The notes under the pieces were generated by a model. That model did no database searches and was not told where the DNA came from. It was given only the letters and a program-made list of their open reading frames with translations. A DNA stretch of 64,000 nt from Parabacteroides sp. PM6-13 (GTDB taxonomy: Bacteria; Bacteroidota; Bacteroidia; Bacteroidales; Tannerellaceae). Positions 28,116-36,341 of this stretch are shown here, piece by piece; the stretch's first letter is position 1; each line of letters opens with the position of its first letter. The stretch spans positions 124,001 to 188,000 of the forward strand of contig NZ_JARXWF010000009.1 in the NCBI RefSeq assembly GCF_029892605.1, given 5' to 3'. A program made the translations under genes and the position numbers.

Positions 28116-28385
28116 TTAAATAATTGCTAAAATATCAGACTGACGCATGATCAGGTATTGCTCGCCATCCAGTTCGATCTCCGTTCCGGCATATTTGCCA
28201 TACAATACGTTGTCACCCGGTTTAACCACCATTTCTTCATCTTTTGTTCCGTTACCTACGGCTACTACTTCTCCTTTCAGCGGTTTTTCTTTGGCTGAAT
28301 CAGGAATAATAATGCCACCCACTGTCTTCTCTTCTGCTGCAGCCGGCTTTACAAGCACGCGGTCTGCTAATGGTTTAATGTTCAT
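28116..28385 (-). CDS. groS: Co-chaperonin GroES
   Basis: An 89-residue protein; [35 protein letters not shown] includes the mobile loop that contacts GroEL, and the [27 protein letters not shown] part is the beta-barrel roof. First gene of the groESL operon. The 199-base upstream spacer carries a sigma-54-like element and dyads rather than an obvious TAnnTTTG box close to the start. Confidence 0.99.
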   Translation of the reverse strand: MNIKPLADRVLVKPAAAEEKTVGGIIIPDSAKEKPLKGEVVAVGNGTKDEEMVVKPGDNVLYGKYAGTEIELDGEQYLIMRQSDILAII

Positions 28386-28478
28386 CTCTTTGATATTTTT
28401 AATTAGTTAATATGTTATATTTTTAACCTGTTATGAGCCACATGCAATGAGCCCATTTCAAGCATCCTGAAAACAGCT

Positions 28479-28496
28479 ATGCGAATTCTGTGCCAA
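28479..28496 (-). promoter_or_regulatory. Sigma-54-like -24/-12 promoter upstream of groES
   Basis: Minus strand TTGGCACAGAATTCGCAT (28496-28479): TTGGCAC at -24 and TCGCA at -12, with GG and GC separated by exactly ten bases. One mismatch to TTGGCAC-N5-TTGCA. Predicted start near 28468, about 83 bases before the groES ATG. Confidence 0.6.
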
Positions 28497-28509
28497 AAAG
28501 GGAAAAATG

Positions 28510-28582
28510 GCATACGACTGACAACCGGGCCTCTTTCGACTGTCAGTTTTTTGCTCTCAAATGACAGCGTATGTCGTTGACA
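28510..28582 (-). promoter_or_regulatory. Dyad sites upstream of the groESL -24 element
   Basis: GCATACGACTGACA (28510-28523) faces the inverted partner TGACAGCGTATGTC (28562-28575), with a further CTGTCAG at 28540-28546 and TTGACA at 28577-28582. The layout, repeated TGTCA half-sites 15-85 bases above a -24/-12 promoter, is what enhancer-binding sites look like. The factor is unknown. Confidence 0.45.
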
Positions 28583-28584
28583 AG

Positions 28585-29943
28585 TCAGGAAAAGGTGGCG
28601 ATCAGCTCGTCCACGGTGAGTGGCGTCTGTTCTCCTGTGTGCATATTTTTCAGGGTGATCCTGTTTTCACTCATCTCTGTTTCGCCCACAATGGCTACAA
28701 AAGGTATTTTCTTCGTATCAGCATAGCCCATCTGTTTTTTCATCTTAACAGGCTCGGGATATAATTCGGTGCGAATGCCCGCCTGACGTACTTGTTGCAA
28801 GATGGGCAACAGCCAGGTCTCTTCGCGGCTGCCAAAATTGACAAACAGGAGCTGTGTCGTTTGCAACGACTCCTTCGGATAGAGATCTAATTGGTTGAGC
28901 ACATCGAAAATGCGGTCGGCTCCGAATGAAAATCCGACACCCGACATTCCATCCATGCCAAACACACCCGTCAGGTTATCGTAGCGTCCACCACCGGTGA
29001 TGCTGCCGATCTCTACATCCAATGCTCGCACCTCGAAGATAGCTCCGGTATAATAGTTCAATCCGCGAGCCAATGTCAGGTCGATCTCCAACCGGCTACG
29101 AATAGGTGCGTGTTGCAGGCGTTCCAGGATGAAATCCATCTCTTCGACCCCCTGCAGGCCTGTTTCCGATCCGGCCAATGTCTGTCTCAATATCTGTATC
29201 TTCTCCGCGTTCGTTCCTTGTAGGCTGATGATTGGTTGCAGGCGATCGATCGCCTCCGCCGGGATGCCTTTACTGCTCAATTCTTCGTTTACCTTGTCCA
29301 GTCCGATCTTATCCAGCTTGTCGATCGCCACCGTCATGTCGATAATCTTATCGGCGGCACCTATGATCTCCGCGATGCCCGAGAGGATCTTGCGGTTGTT
29401 CATCTTGATCGCCACGCGGATGCCTAACCGGTGGAACACCTCGTCCATGATCTGAATAAGCTCCACCTCGTTCAGAAGCGAATCGGAACCGATCACATCA
29501 GCGTCGCACTGGAAAAACTCACGGTAGCGCCCTTTCTGTGGGCGGTCGGCACGCCATACGGGCTGTATCTGATAACGCTTGAACGGAAAAGAAATCTCGT
29601 TACGGTGTTGCACCACGTAACGGGCAAACGGAACGGTCAGGTCGTAGCGCAGTCCCTTTTCGCACATCCTGGCACCAAGCTTAGCCGGGTTCTTCTCTGT
29701 CAACTCTTCATCGCTAATGCCTGCGAAACAATCCCCGGAGTTCAGTATCTTAAACAATAATTTGTCGCCCTCTTCTCCGTATTTACCCATCAACGTGGAT
29801 AAATTCTCCATGGCCGGTGTTTCAATCTGTTGAAAGCCGTATAGATGGAATACGTCGCGAATCGTGTTGAAGATATAATTACGTTTCGCCATTTCTTCCG
29901 GCGAAAAATCTCGGGTACCTTTGGGGATCGATGGTTTCTGCAT
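28585..29943 (-). CDS. hisS: Histidyl-tRNA synthetase
   Basis: A 452-residue class II synthetase that charges tRNA-His. [25 protein letters not shown] at the N-terminus, motif 1 region with [28 protein letters not shown], motif 2 [27 protein letters not shown], the HisA histidine loop [13 protein letters not shown], motif 3 [13 protein letters not shown].. with GFSFGADRI, and a C-terminal anticodon-binding domain (about 340-450). ATG 29943 is used; the longer frame crosses the -7 box at 29979-29986 and the operator-like palindromes behind it. Confidence 0.97.
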   Translation of the reverse strand: MQKPSIPKGTRDFSPEEMAKRNYIFNTIRDVFHLYGFQQIETPAMENLSTLMGKYGEEGDKLLFKILNSGDCFAGISDEELTEKNPAKLGARMCEKGLRYDLTVPFARYVVQHRNEISFPFKRYQIQPVWRADRPQKGRYREFFQCDADVIGSDSLLNEVELIQIMDEVFHRLGIRVAIKMNNRKILSGIAEIIGAADKIIDMTVAIDKLDKIGLDKVNEELSSKGIPAEAIDRLQPIISLQGTNAEKIQILRQTLAGSETGLQGVEEMDFILERLQHAPIRSRLEIDLTLARGLNYYTGAIFEVRALDVEIGSITGGGRYDNLTGVFGMDGMSGVGFSFGADRIFDVLNQLDLYPKESLQTTQLLFVNFGSREETWLLPILQQVRQAGIRTELYPEPVKMKKQMGYADTKKIPFVAIVGETEMSENRITLKNMHTGEQTPLTVDELIATFS

Positions 29944-29978
29944 ATCTCGAATTGTTCTATAAATTAGTAAAACCGCGA

Positions 29979-29986
29979 CAAAGGTA
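29979..29986 (-). promoter_or_regulatory. -7 box of hisS
   Basis: TACCTTTG on the minus strand, 36 bases before the hisS start and about 24 bases from the nearest full palindrome. Confidence 0.65.
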
Positions 29987-29996
29987 GCGTTTTTTT

Positions 29997-30076
29997 TATT
30001 CTCACCCGCATGAGAATTTTTTCTCACGCGGGTGAGAATTTTTTCTCAGGCTCAAAAAAGTCGTGAGAAAAAATGC
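29997..30076. promoter_or_regulatory. Paired TGAGAA palindromes between hisS and the divergent gene
   Basis: Two 16-bp palindromes TGAGAATTTTTTCTCA at 30011-30026 and 30033-30048 (22 bases apart, about two helical turns), with half-sites at 29997-30003 and 30064-30076. The 38-base block 30011-30048 recurs, inverted and with one difference, at 58602-58639. Likely operators for a dimeric regulator; the factor is unknown. Confidence 0.6.
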
Positions 30077-30160
30077 TTAAAGCCTAAAATTGCAGGCTGA
30101 TTTCTTCTTTTCTCTTTGGCTTATTTGGGGGTGTTTGTTATGTATATAATGTAAATGATG

Positions 30161-30168
30161 TATATTTG
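30161..30168 (+). promoter_or_regulatory. -7 box of the thioredoxin-fold lipoprotein gene
   Basis: TATATTTG, 26 bases before ATG 30194; the upstream ATG at 30155 would lie inside the promoter. Confidence 0.65.
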
Positions 30169-30193
30169 CAACGAAAAAAATAGGATACGAAGT

Positions 30194-31357
30194 ATGAAAA
30201 GAAGAACGTTGCAACTGGTTTTGTTTTGCGGGATGTTTCTCGGGTTATTGTTTTCCTCTTGTTCGGGCGATTCCGAATTTACGGTGACAGGAACGGTTTC
30301 CGGTGCGGATGGACAGACGATGTACCTGGAGAATGTGCGGGTGGCCTCTGTTGAGCTTCTCGATTCGGTGCGTTTGAAGGCGAACGGGAAATTCAAGTTT
30401 AAGAAACCACGGCCGGAGGCTCCTGAATTTTACCGGTTGAGACTGAATGATAAACTGATCAATTTCGCGATCGACTCGACGGAGACGGTTTCGTTTATTG
30501 CCGATGCCGGCACCTTTGCGGTGTCCTATTCGGTGGAAGGATCAGAAAATAGCCAGGCAATAAAGAGCATCACCCTGGCGCAGCTCGATGCCAATCAGGC
30601 TTTGAACCGCTTGCGCAAAGAATATGAAAACAAAGAGGTAAGCGATGAGGCCTACGAAACAGCGGTACAGGAGATTGCCAAGAGCTACAAAGAGGTGGCT
30701 CGTCAGTATATCTATGCGGCTCCCATGTCGACAGCAGCCTATTTTGCATTGTTCCAACAGATCGATGGCATGCTTTTCTTTAATATGTACGACAAGGAAG
30801 ACTCCCGCGCCTTTGGAGCGGTAGCCACCAGCTATGATCATTACTACCCGAAAACGGAGCGCTCCGTACACCTGCACAACCTGGCGCTGCAATCGCTGAA
30901 AGTAACCCGTGCGCAACGTGAGATCAACCTGGACGATGTGAATGTGCAGACGGTCAGCTTCCTGGATATTGCCCTGCCCGATGTGAACGGCAAGGTGATC
31001 AAGCTCTCGGAGGTGTCCGACAAAAAGGTGACCCTGGTAAACTTCACCGCTTACCAAACAGAGTGGTCCCCGGCGTTAAATATGGAGCTGGGTGAGCTGT
31101 ATACAACCTATAGTGACAAAGGCCTGTTGATCTATCAGGTATCGCTGGATACGGATAAGCATCTGTGGCAAAACGCGGCGATCAACCTGCCGTGGGTATG
31201 TGTGCACGACCCGGAATCGGTCTACTCCCAGATCGCGGCGCTCTATGCCGTGCGTCAGCTGCCGGCGCTCTTCCTGATCGACCGTGAAGGCAACCTAAGC
31301 AAGCGGGTAGAAGATATCGCTCAACTCGAGGCAGACGTCAAAGCTCTTATGAAATAA
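30194..31357 (+). CDS. DUF4369 and thioredoxin-fold lipoprotein without CXXC
   Basis: A 387-residue lipoprotein (MKRRTLQLVLFCGMFLGLLFSSC). Residues 25-130 form the DUF4369 beta domain (FTVTGTVSGADGQTMYLEN..LLDSVRLKANGKFKF), residues 130-240 are helical, and 245-387 are an AhpC/TSA-like thioredoxin fold (FLDIALPDVNGKVIKLSEVSDKKVTLVNFTAYQTEWSPALNMELGELY; ALYAVRQLPALFLIDREGNL). At the place where redox-active relatives have WCxxC this protein has YQTEWSP, and no Cys follows the lipobox, so thiol chemistry is not possible. A structural or binding role in the periplasm is more likely. It diverges from hisS across the palindromic operator region. Confidence 0.85.
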   Translation: MKRRTLQLVLFCGMFLGLLFSSCSGDSEFTVTGTVSGADGQTMYLENVRVASVELLDSVRLKANGKFKFKKPRPEAPEFYRLRLNDKLINFAIDSTETVSFIADAGTFAVSYSVEGSENSQAIKSITLAQLDANQALNRLRKEYENKEVSDEAYETAVQEIAKSYKEVARQYIYAAPMSTAAYFALFQQIDGMLFFNMYDKEDSRAFGAVATSYDHYYPKTERSVHLHNLALQSLKVTRAQREINLDDVNVQTVSFLDIALPDVNGKVIKLSEVSDKKVTLVNFTAYQTEWSPALNMELGELYTTYSDKGLLIYQVSLDTDKHLWQNAAINLPWVCVHDPESVYSQIAALYAVRQLPALFLIDREGNLSKRVEDIAQLEADVKALMK

Positions 31358-31402
31358 GGCAAGGCGGATCGGGGCGAATATGTTATAAAGCACCTGTAAA
31401 GG

Positions 31403-31434
31403 TTTGCTCCGATTGAAAAGAAAGACTACTTTTG
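31403..31434 (+). promoter_or_regulatory. Consensus promoter of greA
   Basis: TTTG (31403-31406), 20 bases, TACTTTTG (31427-31434). Predicted start near 31441, leaving a leader of about 105 bases. Confidence 0.75.
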
Positions 31435-31462
31435 CATACTAAGGACATAGTGAAATATAGGG

Positions 31463-31497
31463 AGTTCCGGCTACGACGTGGCCGGGATTCTTTTTTT
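31463..31497 (+). terminator. Terminator-like hairpin in the greA leader
   Basis: AGTTCCGGC / GCCGGGATT stem with a nine-base loop followed by T7 (31491-31497), located between the greA promoter and its start codon. Most transcripts could stop here, giving a leader RNA of about 55 nt and leaving greA dependent on read-through. Confidence 0.65.
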
Positions 31498-31546
31498 ATT
31501 TGCGTATTATAAACAATTAATTTAATCTATAAAAGGAGGAATTGAT

Positions 31547-32017
31547 ATGGCTGTTAGTTATATGACAGAGGATGGCTACAACAAATTGTTGGAGGATATT
31601 GCTTATCTCGAAAATGTAAAACGTCCGGAAATTTCAGCTCAAATTGCGGAAGCAAGAGACAAAGGAGATCTGTCTGAGAATGCAGAATATGATGCGGCCA
31701 AGGAAGCGCAGGGAATTATGGAAGCCAAGCTGGCCCAGTTGAAGGGGTTATTGGCCAACGCGCGCCTGATTGACGAAACAAGGCTTCAGACCGAAGAGGT
31801 TCAGATATTGAATAAAGTGAAAATCAAAAACACCAAGAACAACGCGGTGATGACCTATACCCTTGTGGCTGATTCGGAAGCGAACCTGAAGGAGGGAAAG
31901 ATTGCTATCAGCACCCCGATTGCACAGGGATTGCTGGGACGGAAGGTAGGCGACACGGTCGACATCAAGGTGCCCTCGGGTATGATGAGTTTTGAAGTGA
32001 TGGACATCTCAATCTAA
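31547..32017 (+). CDS. greA: Transcription elongation factor GreA
   Basis: A 156-residue factor that stimulates RNA polymerase to cleave back-tracked transcripts. N-terminal coiled coil (residues 1-75, MTEDGYNKLLEDIAYLENVKRPEISAQIAEARDKGDLSENAEYDAAKEAQGIMEAKL) with the acidic tip DLSENAEYDAAKEAQ, and a C-terminal FKBP-like domain (STPIAQGLLGRKVGDTVDIKVPSG). It has AAAAGGAGG six bases before ATG, an unusually strong Shine-Dalgarno for a Bacteroidetes gene. First gene of a two-gene operon with the HIT gene, and its leader carries an attenuator-like hairpin. Confidence 0.97.
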   Translation: MAVSYMTEDGYNKLLEDIAYLENVKRPEISAQIAEARDKGDLSENAEYDAAKEAQGIMEAKLAQLKGLLANARLIDETRLQTEEVQILNKVKIKNTKNNAVMTYTLVADSEANLKEGKIAISTPIAQGLLGRKVGDTVDIKVPSGMMSFEVMDISI

Positions 32018-32028
32018 TCTGCATCGCT

Positions 32029-32424
32029 ATGGCAACTATATTCAGCAAGATCGTAGCGGGCGAGATCCCAAGTCATAAGGTAGCGGAGAACGATGAGTTC
32101 TTCGCTTTTCTGGATATTAACCCCTTGGCAGAGGGACATACCCTGGTCATTCCCAAAGAGGAGGTCGATTATATTTTCGATATCGACGATGCGAAACTGG
32201 GGCGTATGATGGTTTTTGCCAAGCGGGTAGCTGCCGCTTTGCAGGCGACCATCAGCTGCAAGCGGGTCGGGCTTACGGTGATCGGGTTGGAGGTGCCACA
32301 TGCGCACATTCATCTGGTGCCGATCAACAAGGAGTCTGATGTATATTTTGGAAAAGAAAAAGGGCCGGCCGACCATGCAAAAATGGCCGAATTGGCAGCT
32401 AAAATACAGGAGAACTGCAAATAA
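32029..32424 (+). CDS. HIT-family nucleotide-binding protein (HinT-like)
   Basis: A 131-residue histidine-triad protein: IFSKIVAGEIPSHKVAENDEFFAFLDINPLAEGHTLVIPK and the catalytic triad motif VPHAHIHLVP near residue 97. HinT relatives hydrolyse nucleoside phosphoramidates and adenylates. The gene starts 11 bases after greA, so the two share a transcript; the pair is common in Bacteroidetes. Confidence 0.93.
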   Translation: MATIFSKIVAGEIPSHKVAENDEFFAFLDINPLAEGHTLVIPKEEVDYIFDIDDAKLGRMMVFAKRVAAALQATISCKRVGLTVIGLEVPHAHIHLVPINKESDVYFGKEKGPADHAKMAELAAKIQENCK

Positions 32425-32458
32425 TTGAAAAAAGTTTTCAATGTAAAAAAACAATCCG

Positions 32459-32466
32459 TATATTTG
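32459..32466 (+). promoter_or_regulatory. -7 box downstream of the HIT gene
   Basis: TATATTTG with no ORF following on the plus strand; it would drive the candidate small transcript 32473-32570. Confidence 0.45.
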
Positions 32467-32472
32467 CAGACT

Positions 32473-32570
32473 ATAAAATTTTATTTTATAAGATTCATTA
32501 GTGGTTTTTACTCATAAATTTGTTAACCTTAGAAGAAAGGCCCCTCTGAGACAGAGCGGCCTTCTTTTTT
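32473..32570 (+). ncRNA. Candidate small RNA, about 100 nt
   Basis: Between a TATATTTG box (32459-32466) and the hairpin terminator at 32531-32570 there is no ORF. The segment carries TTGTTAACCTTAGA (32520-32533), complementary to a word in the candidate at 25149-25257. It could equally be the 3' untranslated part of the greA-HIT transcript. Confidence 0.35.
32531..32570. terminator. Terminator between the HIT and PspC genes
   Basis: AGAAGAAAGGCC ... GGCCTTCTTTTTT stem with an additional CTCTG/CAGAG inner pairing; T-run on plus, partial A-run for the convergent PspC transcript. Confidence 0.75.
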
Positions 32571-32615
32571 AAACACACAATACATAAACCATATATAAGT
32601 AATAAAAATAGTCTG

Positions 32616-33755
32616 TTACCAAAAACGGATATGCCGGATTGGATGATACGAGTTCCAATGCCAACCTTGATTGTCAATAATAGGCCAGCCGAAATTAATT
32701 CCCATGACTATCGTTGTTGCGACAGAGACAAACCAAAGGATAAGCAAAATCCATTTGGCGGCTGTTGGCATCGGCTTCCATTTGAATAATTTTCCGCAGA
32801 GCAGATAAGCCAACGAGAAAAGCGGAATGCCTATGGCCAGGATCATGGTGATCGTCGCAATGATCAATGTCGTTTCGGGATACGCGCTGACGGAGCTCCA
32901 ATCGGCGAATGGGAACAGGCTGTAGAGAAGCCCTAATCCTCCTCCCAGGAGTCCGATACTTCCACCGATCAATCCGATAAAGATGGCAAATAATACGATA
33001 ACCAGTATGATCAACGCAAAGCCCACAGGCGGAATCAGTATAATGGCAAAGAAAATACCCACCACCTTGATCAGGAAACCAACAACGGCGACAAAGCCAT
33101 CCGCTATTTTCTGCACCGCCGACCGGGGCTTGCCCGAGTTGATATAGTCGTTCACATTGTTGGATACATTTTCAAATCCGTCGGTGACGGTCTTCCCGAT
33201 ATTCTCCAGCGTAACGCTTTCACCACGCATCTGTAACTTCTCAGTCGCCGTGCGGGCTACCGGGATTATCAGCCACAGGAGAAGATAGATAGGGATGGAT
33301 ATAAAATAGAAAAACATCAATAAGAGCATCGCTATACGCACAGCCGTCGGATCCCATCCGAGGTAGGCCGAGAGACCACCGGCTACCCCGCCGATAATGC
33401 GGTCGTCCGGGTTGCGGAAAAGGCGTTTCTTGGCCGCTGTCTGAGGATCAGCCTTGGTTTTGAATTCCTCTTTGCGCTCTTCGGTATAATCGTCTCCGAA
33501 GATCTCTTCCGGCTTACCCATCCGCTTAATCACATCTTCCACATGCTCCAGGGTGATCACCTCGTAGCCCAGGCGTATCCGGTCGTTAAGCAGCTCGGAG
33601 ATGCGCTGTTCGAAGTCGTTCATGATTTCGTCCGATCCCTCTTCCTTCTGGAAATGGATACGCAAATTGGACAGGTATTTTTCTAATAGCTGGTAAGCAT
33701 CCTCATCAATATGGAATACAGTTCCACCTAAATTCACTGTAAGTGTCTTTTTCAT
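32616..33755 (-). CDS. PspC-domain membrane protein
   Basis: A 379-residue inner-membrane protein. Residues 1-100 are a soluble domain typical of the Bacteroidetes PspC proteins (MKKTLTVNLGGTVFHIDEDAYQLLEKYLSNL..VITLEHVEDVIKRMGKPEEIFG). Residues 107-170 are PspC (RLFRNPDDRIIGGVAGGLSAYLGWDPTAVRIAMLLLMFFYFISIPIYLLLWLIIP), followed by several further membrane helices. PspC takes part in envelope-stress sensing in other bacteria. Co-transcribed with the PadR repressor gene 11 bases upstream, a recurrent pairing, so it is probably controlled by PadR. Confidence 0.9.
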   Translation of the reverse strand: MKKTLTVNLGGTVFHIDEDAYQLLEKYLSNLRIHFQKEEGSDEIMNDFEQRISELLNDRIRLGYEVITLEHVEDVIKRMGKPEEIFGDDYTEERKEEFKTKADPQTAAKKRLFRNPDDRIIGGVAGGLSAYLGWDPTAVRIAMLLLMFFYFISIPIYLLLWLIIPVARTATEKLQMRGESVTLENIGKTVTDGFENVSNNVNDYINSGKPRSAVQKIADGFVAVVGFLIKVVGIFFAIILIPPVGFALIILVIVLFAIFIGLIGGSIGLLGGGLGLLYSLFPFADWSSVSAYPETTLIIATITMILAIGIPLFSLAYLLCGKLFKWKPMPTAAKWILLILWFVSVATTIVMGINFGWPIIDNQGWHWNSYHPIRHIRFW

Positions 33756-33766
33756 TTTCGTTCCTT

Positions 33767-34093
33767 TTAATTGTTTCTGATGTGGTTGATTGTATTATTT
33801 AAATCCTGCCAGGCATTTTCCAACTCGCCGAGAAAGGCCTCGCCCTCTTCCGTTAGTCGATAATATTTCCGGGGAGGCCCCTGATTGGATTCGACCCACT
33901 GATATCCTAACAAACCACTATTCTTCAAACGGGTTAAGAGAGGATATAGCGTGCCTTCGACAACGATCAGTTTCGCTTCCTGCAGCTTCTGAATAATGTC
34001 CGACGTATAAGCCGGCTCTTTCTTCAGTAGAAGAAGGATACAATACTCGAGTATCCCTTTTCTCATCTGTGATTTCACGTTTTCTGCGTTCAT
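33767..34093 (-). CDS. PadR-family transcriptional regulator
   Basis: A 108-residue winged-helix regulator: MRKGILEYCILLLLKKEPAYTSDIIQKLQEAKLIVVEGTLYPLLTRLKNSGLLGYQWVESNQGPPRKYYRLTEEGEAFL is the full PadR N-terminal domain with the wing at NQGPPRKYY. ATG 34093 is used because it follows AAAGGAG and a promoter; the longer frame overlaps the -7 box. It heads the PadR-PspC operon and probably represses it. Confidence 0.93.
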   Translation of the reverse strand: MNAENVKSQMRKGILEYCILLLLKKEPAYTSDIIQKLQEAKLIVVEGTLYPLLTRLKNSGLLGYQWVESNQGPPRKYYRLTEEGEAFLGELENAWQDLNNTINHIRNN

Positions 34094-34112
34094 TTTTTCT
34101 CCTTTTATGTTG

Positions 34113-34142
34113 CAAATATACAAAAGACAAGGTACTTTGCAA
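34113..34142 (-). promoter_or_regulatory. Promoter of the PadR-PspC operon
   Basis: Minus strand TTG, 19 bases, TATATTTG (34120-34113), 20 bases before the PadR start. Confidence 0.75.
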
Positions 34143-34226
34143 TACATACTACTGTGGTTTAACTATTATTAACCGGTTTACGGATAAAAAGAGCTATCGT
34201 CGTGAGCGGTGACCTTCGGTTCAGCC

Positions 34227-34413
34227 AAAGTCCGAGAGGACTTTCATTTGGATAACCCCGGGTGCCAACCCGGGGCAGCAGGTCACTCCCTCGCTGAACC
34301 CCGAAGTGGGTTCAACCCGCTCCGGGGTTGTATTGTGTGGGATAGACAGCCACCCCGAGCCGCGCCTGACGGCTTGCACGGGGCTATCCACATATAAGTC
34401 CTTGCGGACTTTT
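34227..34413. repeat. Long imperfect palindrome, family P1 (second copy)
   Basis: Same plan as the element at 9241-9439: terminal hairpins AAAGTCCGAGAGGACTTT (left) and AAGTCCTTGCGGACTT (right), then GGATAACCCCG facing CACGGGGCTATCC, with a variable GC-rich centre (ACCCGGGGCAGCAGG; AACCCCGAAGTGGGTT). The right ends of both copies share CACAT-TAAGTCCTTGCGG apart from one base. No ORF. Confidence 0.85.
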
Positions 34414-34501
34414 ACTGAATCGTTACAGATAAAAACTGCACAAAACGGGAGATAGTGTGTAAAAAAAGAGTTGAAAAAGAGGGTGTAAACGAAGAATACC
34501 C

Positions 34502-34509
34502 TACCTTTG
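34502..34509 (+). promoter_or_regulatory. -7 box of the acyl-CoA ligase gene
   Basis: TACCTTTG, 24 bases before ATG 34533. Confidence 0.65.
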
Positions 34510-34532
34510 CAACGACATAAAAACAGAAAGAT

Positions 34533-36341
34533 ATGGTTTATTATCATTACGCTGAACTCATTCATCGTCAAGCAGAAAAGTATGGTCAGAAAACGGCCTT
34601 GAAATATCGTGACGATGCGACTGGAAAATGGCTTAAGATATCCTGGCGTGAGTTTTCAGACAAGATCATGCAAGCGGCGAAAGCGATGGCCGCCTTTGGC
34701 ATAGAAGAGCATCACACATTAGGGATCTATTCGCAGAATATGCCCCAGTATCTTTACGCCGACTTTGCGGCTTATGCCAACCGGGCTGTTTCGGTTCCGA
34801 TGTATGCGACGAGCTCTCCTGCGCAGATCGACTATATCATCCGGGATGCATCCGTTCATACCCTGTTTGTGGGCGAACAGTTGCAATATAATAACGCCTA
34901 CATGGTGCAGAAAGAATCGGATGTGTTAAAGCGCATCATCGTCTTTGATTCGCAGGTCAAGCTGAATCCGGAAGATAAAACATCCATCTATTTCGATGAC
35001 TTCATCAAATTGGGCGATAACGCCCTGGCGGAATCGACCGTCAAGATACGCATACAAGAGGCGTCGACCGAGGATCTGGCTACGATCATTTATACCTCCG
35101 GCACCACCGGAGAATCAAAAGGGGTAATGCTTCATCATTCCAATTTCCTGGAAGCAATGCGTATTCATGATATCCGTTTGCCGATCGTGACCGATAAAGA
35201 GACCTCCATGTGTTTCCTCCCGCTGACACATATATTCGAGAAAGCCTGGACCTATCTCTGTCTGCATAAAGGGGTAACCGTAGCGATCAATCGTGATCCC
35301 AAAATGATTCAACAAACCTTGGTAGAGATCCAACCCTCCATGATGTGCAATGTGCCACGTTTCTGGGAGAAGGTCTACATCGGTGTGCATGAGAAAATCG
35401 ACAGCTTCCCCGGCCTCCTGCGCAAAATGGCGATGGATGCGGTGAAGACAGGACACGCCTACAACCTGGAGTATAAGAATCTGGGCAAGAAAGCTCCCTT
35501 TGGCTTGTCTTGTAAATTTAAGTTTTATGACCAGACCATTTTCCGGGTATTGAAGCGCGTATTAGGCGTGGTCAACGGGCGTTTGTTCCCTACGGCCGGC
35601 GCGCCTCTCTCCGATACGATCAATGTGTTCCTGCAGTCGGTGAATATACCTATTGTCTACGGATACGGACTGAGTGAGACCACCGCAACCGTCTCTTTTT
35701 GCCCGATGCAGGGTTTTGTGATCGGTTCCATTGGCGAGGTGATGCCGGATGTGGAGGTCAAGATCGACCCGACCAACGATGAGATATTGGTACGAGGCAA
35801 GACCATTACCAGCGGTTACTACAAGAAACCCGAAGAGAACAAGAAATCCTTTACGGAAGATGGCTACCTGCGCACCGGTGATGCCGGTCGTTTGGAGGGT
35901 AATGTGTTGTTCTTCAAAGAGAGAATCAAAGACCTTTATAAAACCTCTAACGGAAAATACATTGCTCCGCAAGCCATCGAAAACGCGGTGAGTGCCGATA
36001 AATACATCGCGCAGGTGGCTGTTATTGGCGATCAACGCAAATTTGTCGGTGCCCTTATCGTGCCCGATTTCGATAGCCTGGAAGCCTATGCGACCCAGAA
36101 AGGCATTGCTTATGCCTCCAGAGAGGAGTTGATCAAGGATCCGCAGATCTTACGTCTCTACGGATCCCGCCTGGAAGAGCATCAGAAGGATATGGCCTCC
36201 TTTGAAAAGATCAAGCGCTTTGTCCTGCTCTCGGAGCCATTCACCTCAGCCGGTCGCGAATTGACCGATACGCTGAAACTGCGGCGCCCGGTGATCCTCG
36301 AAAAATATGCCGACCGCATCGAAGAGATGTATGCGGAATAA
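34533..36341 (+). CDS. Long-chain acyl-CoA synthetase (AMP-binding enzyme)
   Basis: A 602-residue adenylate-forming enzyme of the long-chain fatty acid CoA ligase type. Motifs: TIIYTSGTTGESKGVMLHH (P-loop, about residue 185), FLPLTHIFEKAWTY, PTAGAPLSDTIN, YGYGLSETTATVSF (about 375), YLRTGDAGRLEGN and KDLYKTSNGKYIAPQAIEN (hinge and Lys region, about 470). It activates fatty acids to acyl-CoA via acyl-AMP, probably at the inner face of the membrane. The insert and LSETTATVSF pattern fit long-chain rather than acetyl-CoA enzymes. Single gene with its own promoter and a strong terminator. Confidence 0.92.
   Translation: MVYYHYAELIHRQAEKYGQKTALKYRDDATGKWLKISWREFSDKIMQAAKAMAAFGIEEHHTLGIYSQNMPQYLYADFAAYANRAVSVPMYATSSPAQIDYIIRDASVHTLFVGEQLQYNNAYMVQKESDVLKRIIVFDSQVKLNPEDKTSIYFDDFIKLGDNALAESTVKIRIQEASTEDLATIIYTSGTTGESKGVMLHHSNFLEAMRIHDIRLPIVTDKETSMCFLPLTHIFEKAWTYLCLHKGVTVAINRDPKMIQQTLVEIQPSMMCNVPRFWEKVYIGVHEKIDSFPGLLRKMAMDAVKTGHAYNLEYKNLGKKAPFGLSCKFKFYDQTIFRVLKRVLGVVNGRLFPTAGAPLSDTINVFLQSVNIPIVYGYGLSETTATVSFCPMQGFVIGSIGEVMPDVEVKIDPTNDEILVRGKTITSGYYKKPEENKKSFTEDGYLRTGDAGRLEGNVLFFKERIKDLYKTSNGKYIAPQAIENAVSADKYIAQVAVIGDQRKFVGALIVPDFDSLEAYATQKGIAYASREELIKDPQILRLYGSRLEEHQKDMASFEKIKRFVLLSEPFTSAGRELTDTLKLRRPVILEKYADRIEEMYAE

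Noticed and set aside
29944-30027. 28-codon N-terminal extension of hisS
   Set aside because: It runs through the hisS -7 box and into the palindromic operators.
30001-30048. TGAGAA palindromes as intrinsic terminators
   Set aside because: They lie upstream of both divergent genes, have AT cores as part of the stem and no trailing T-run.
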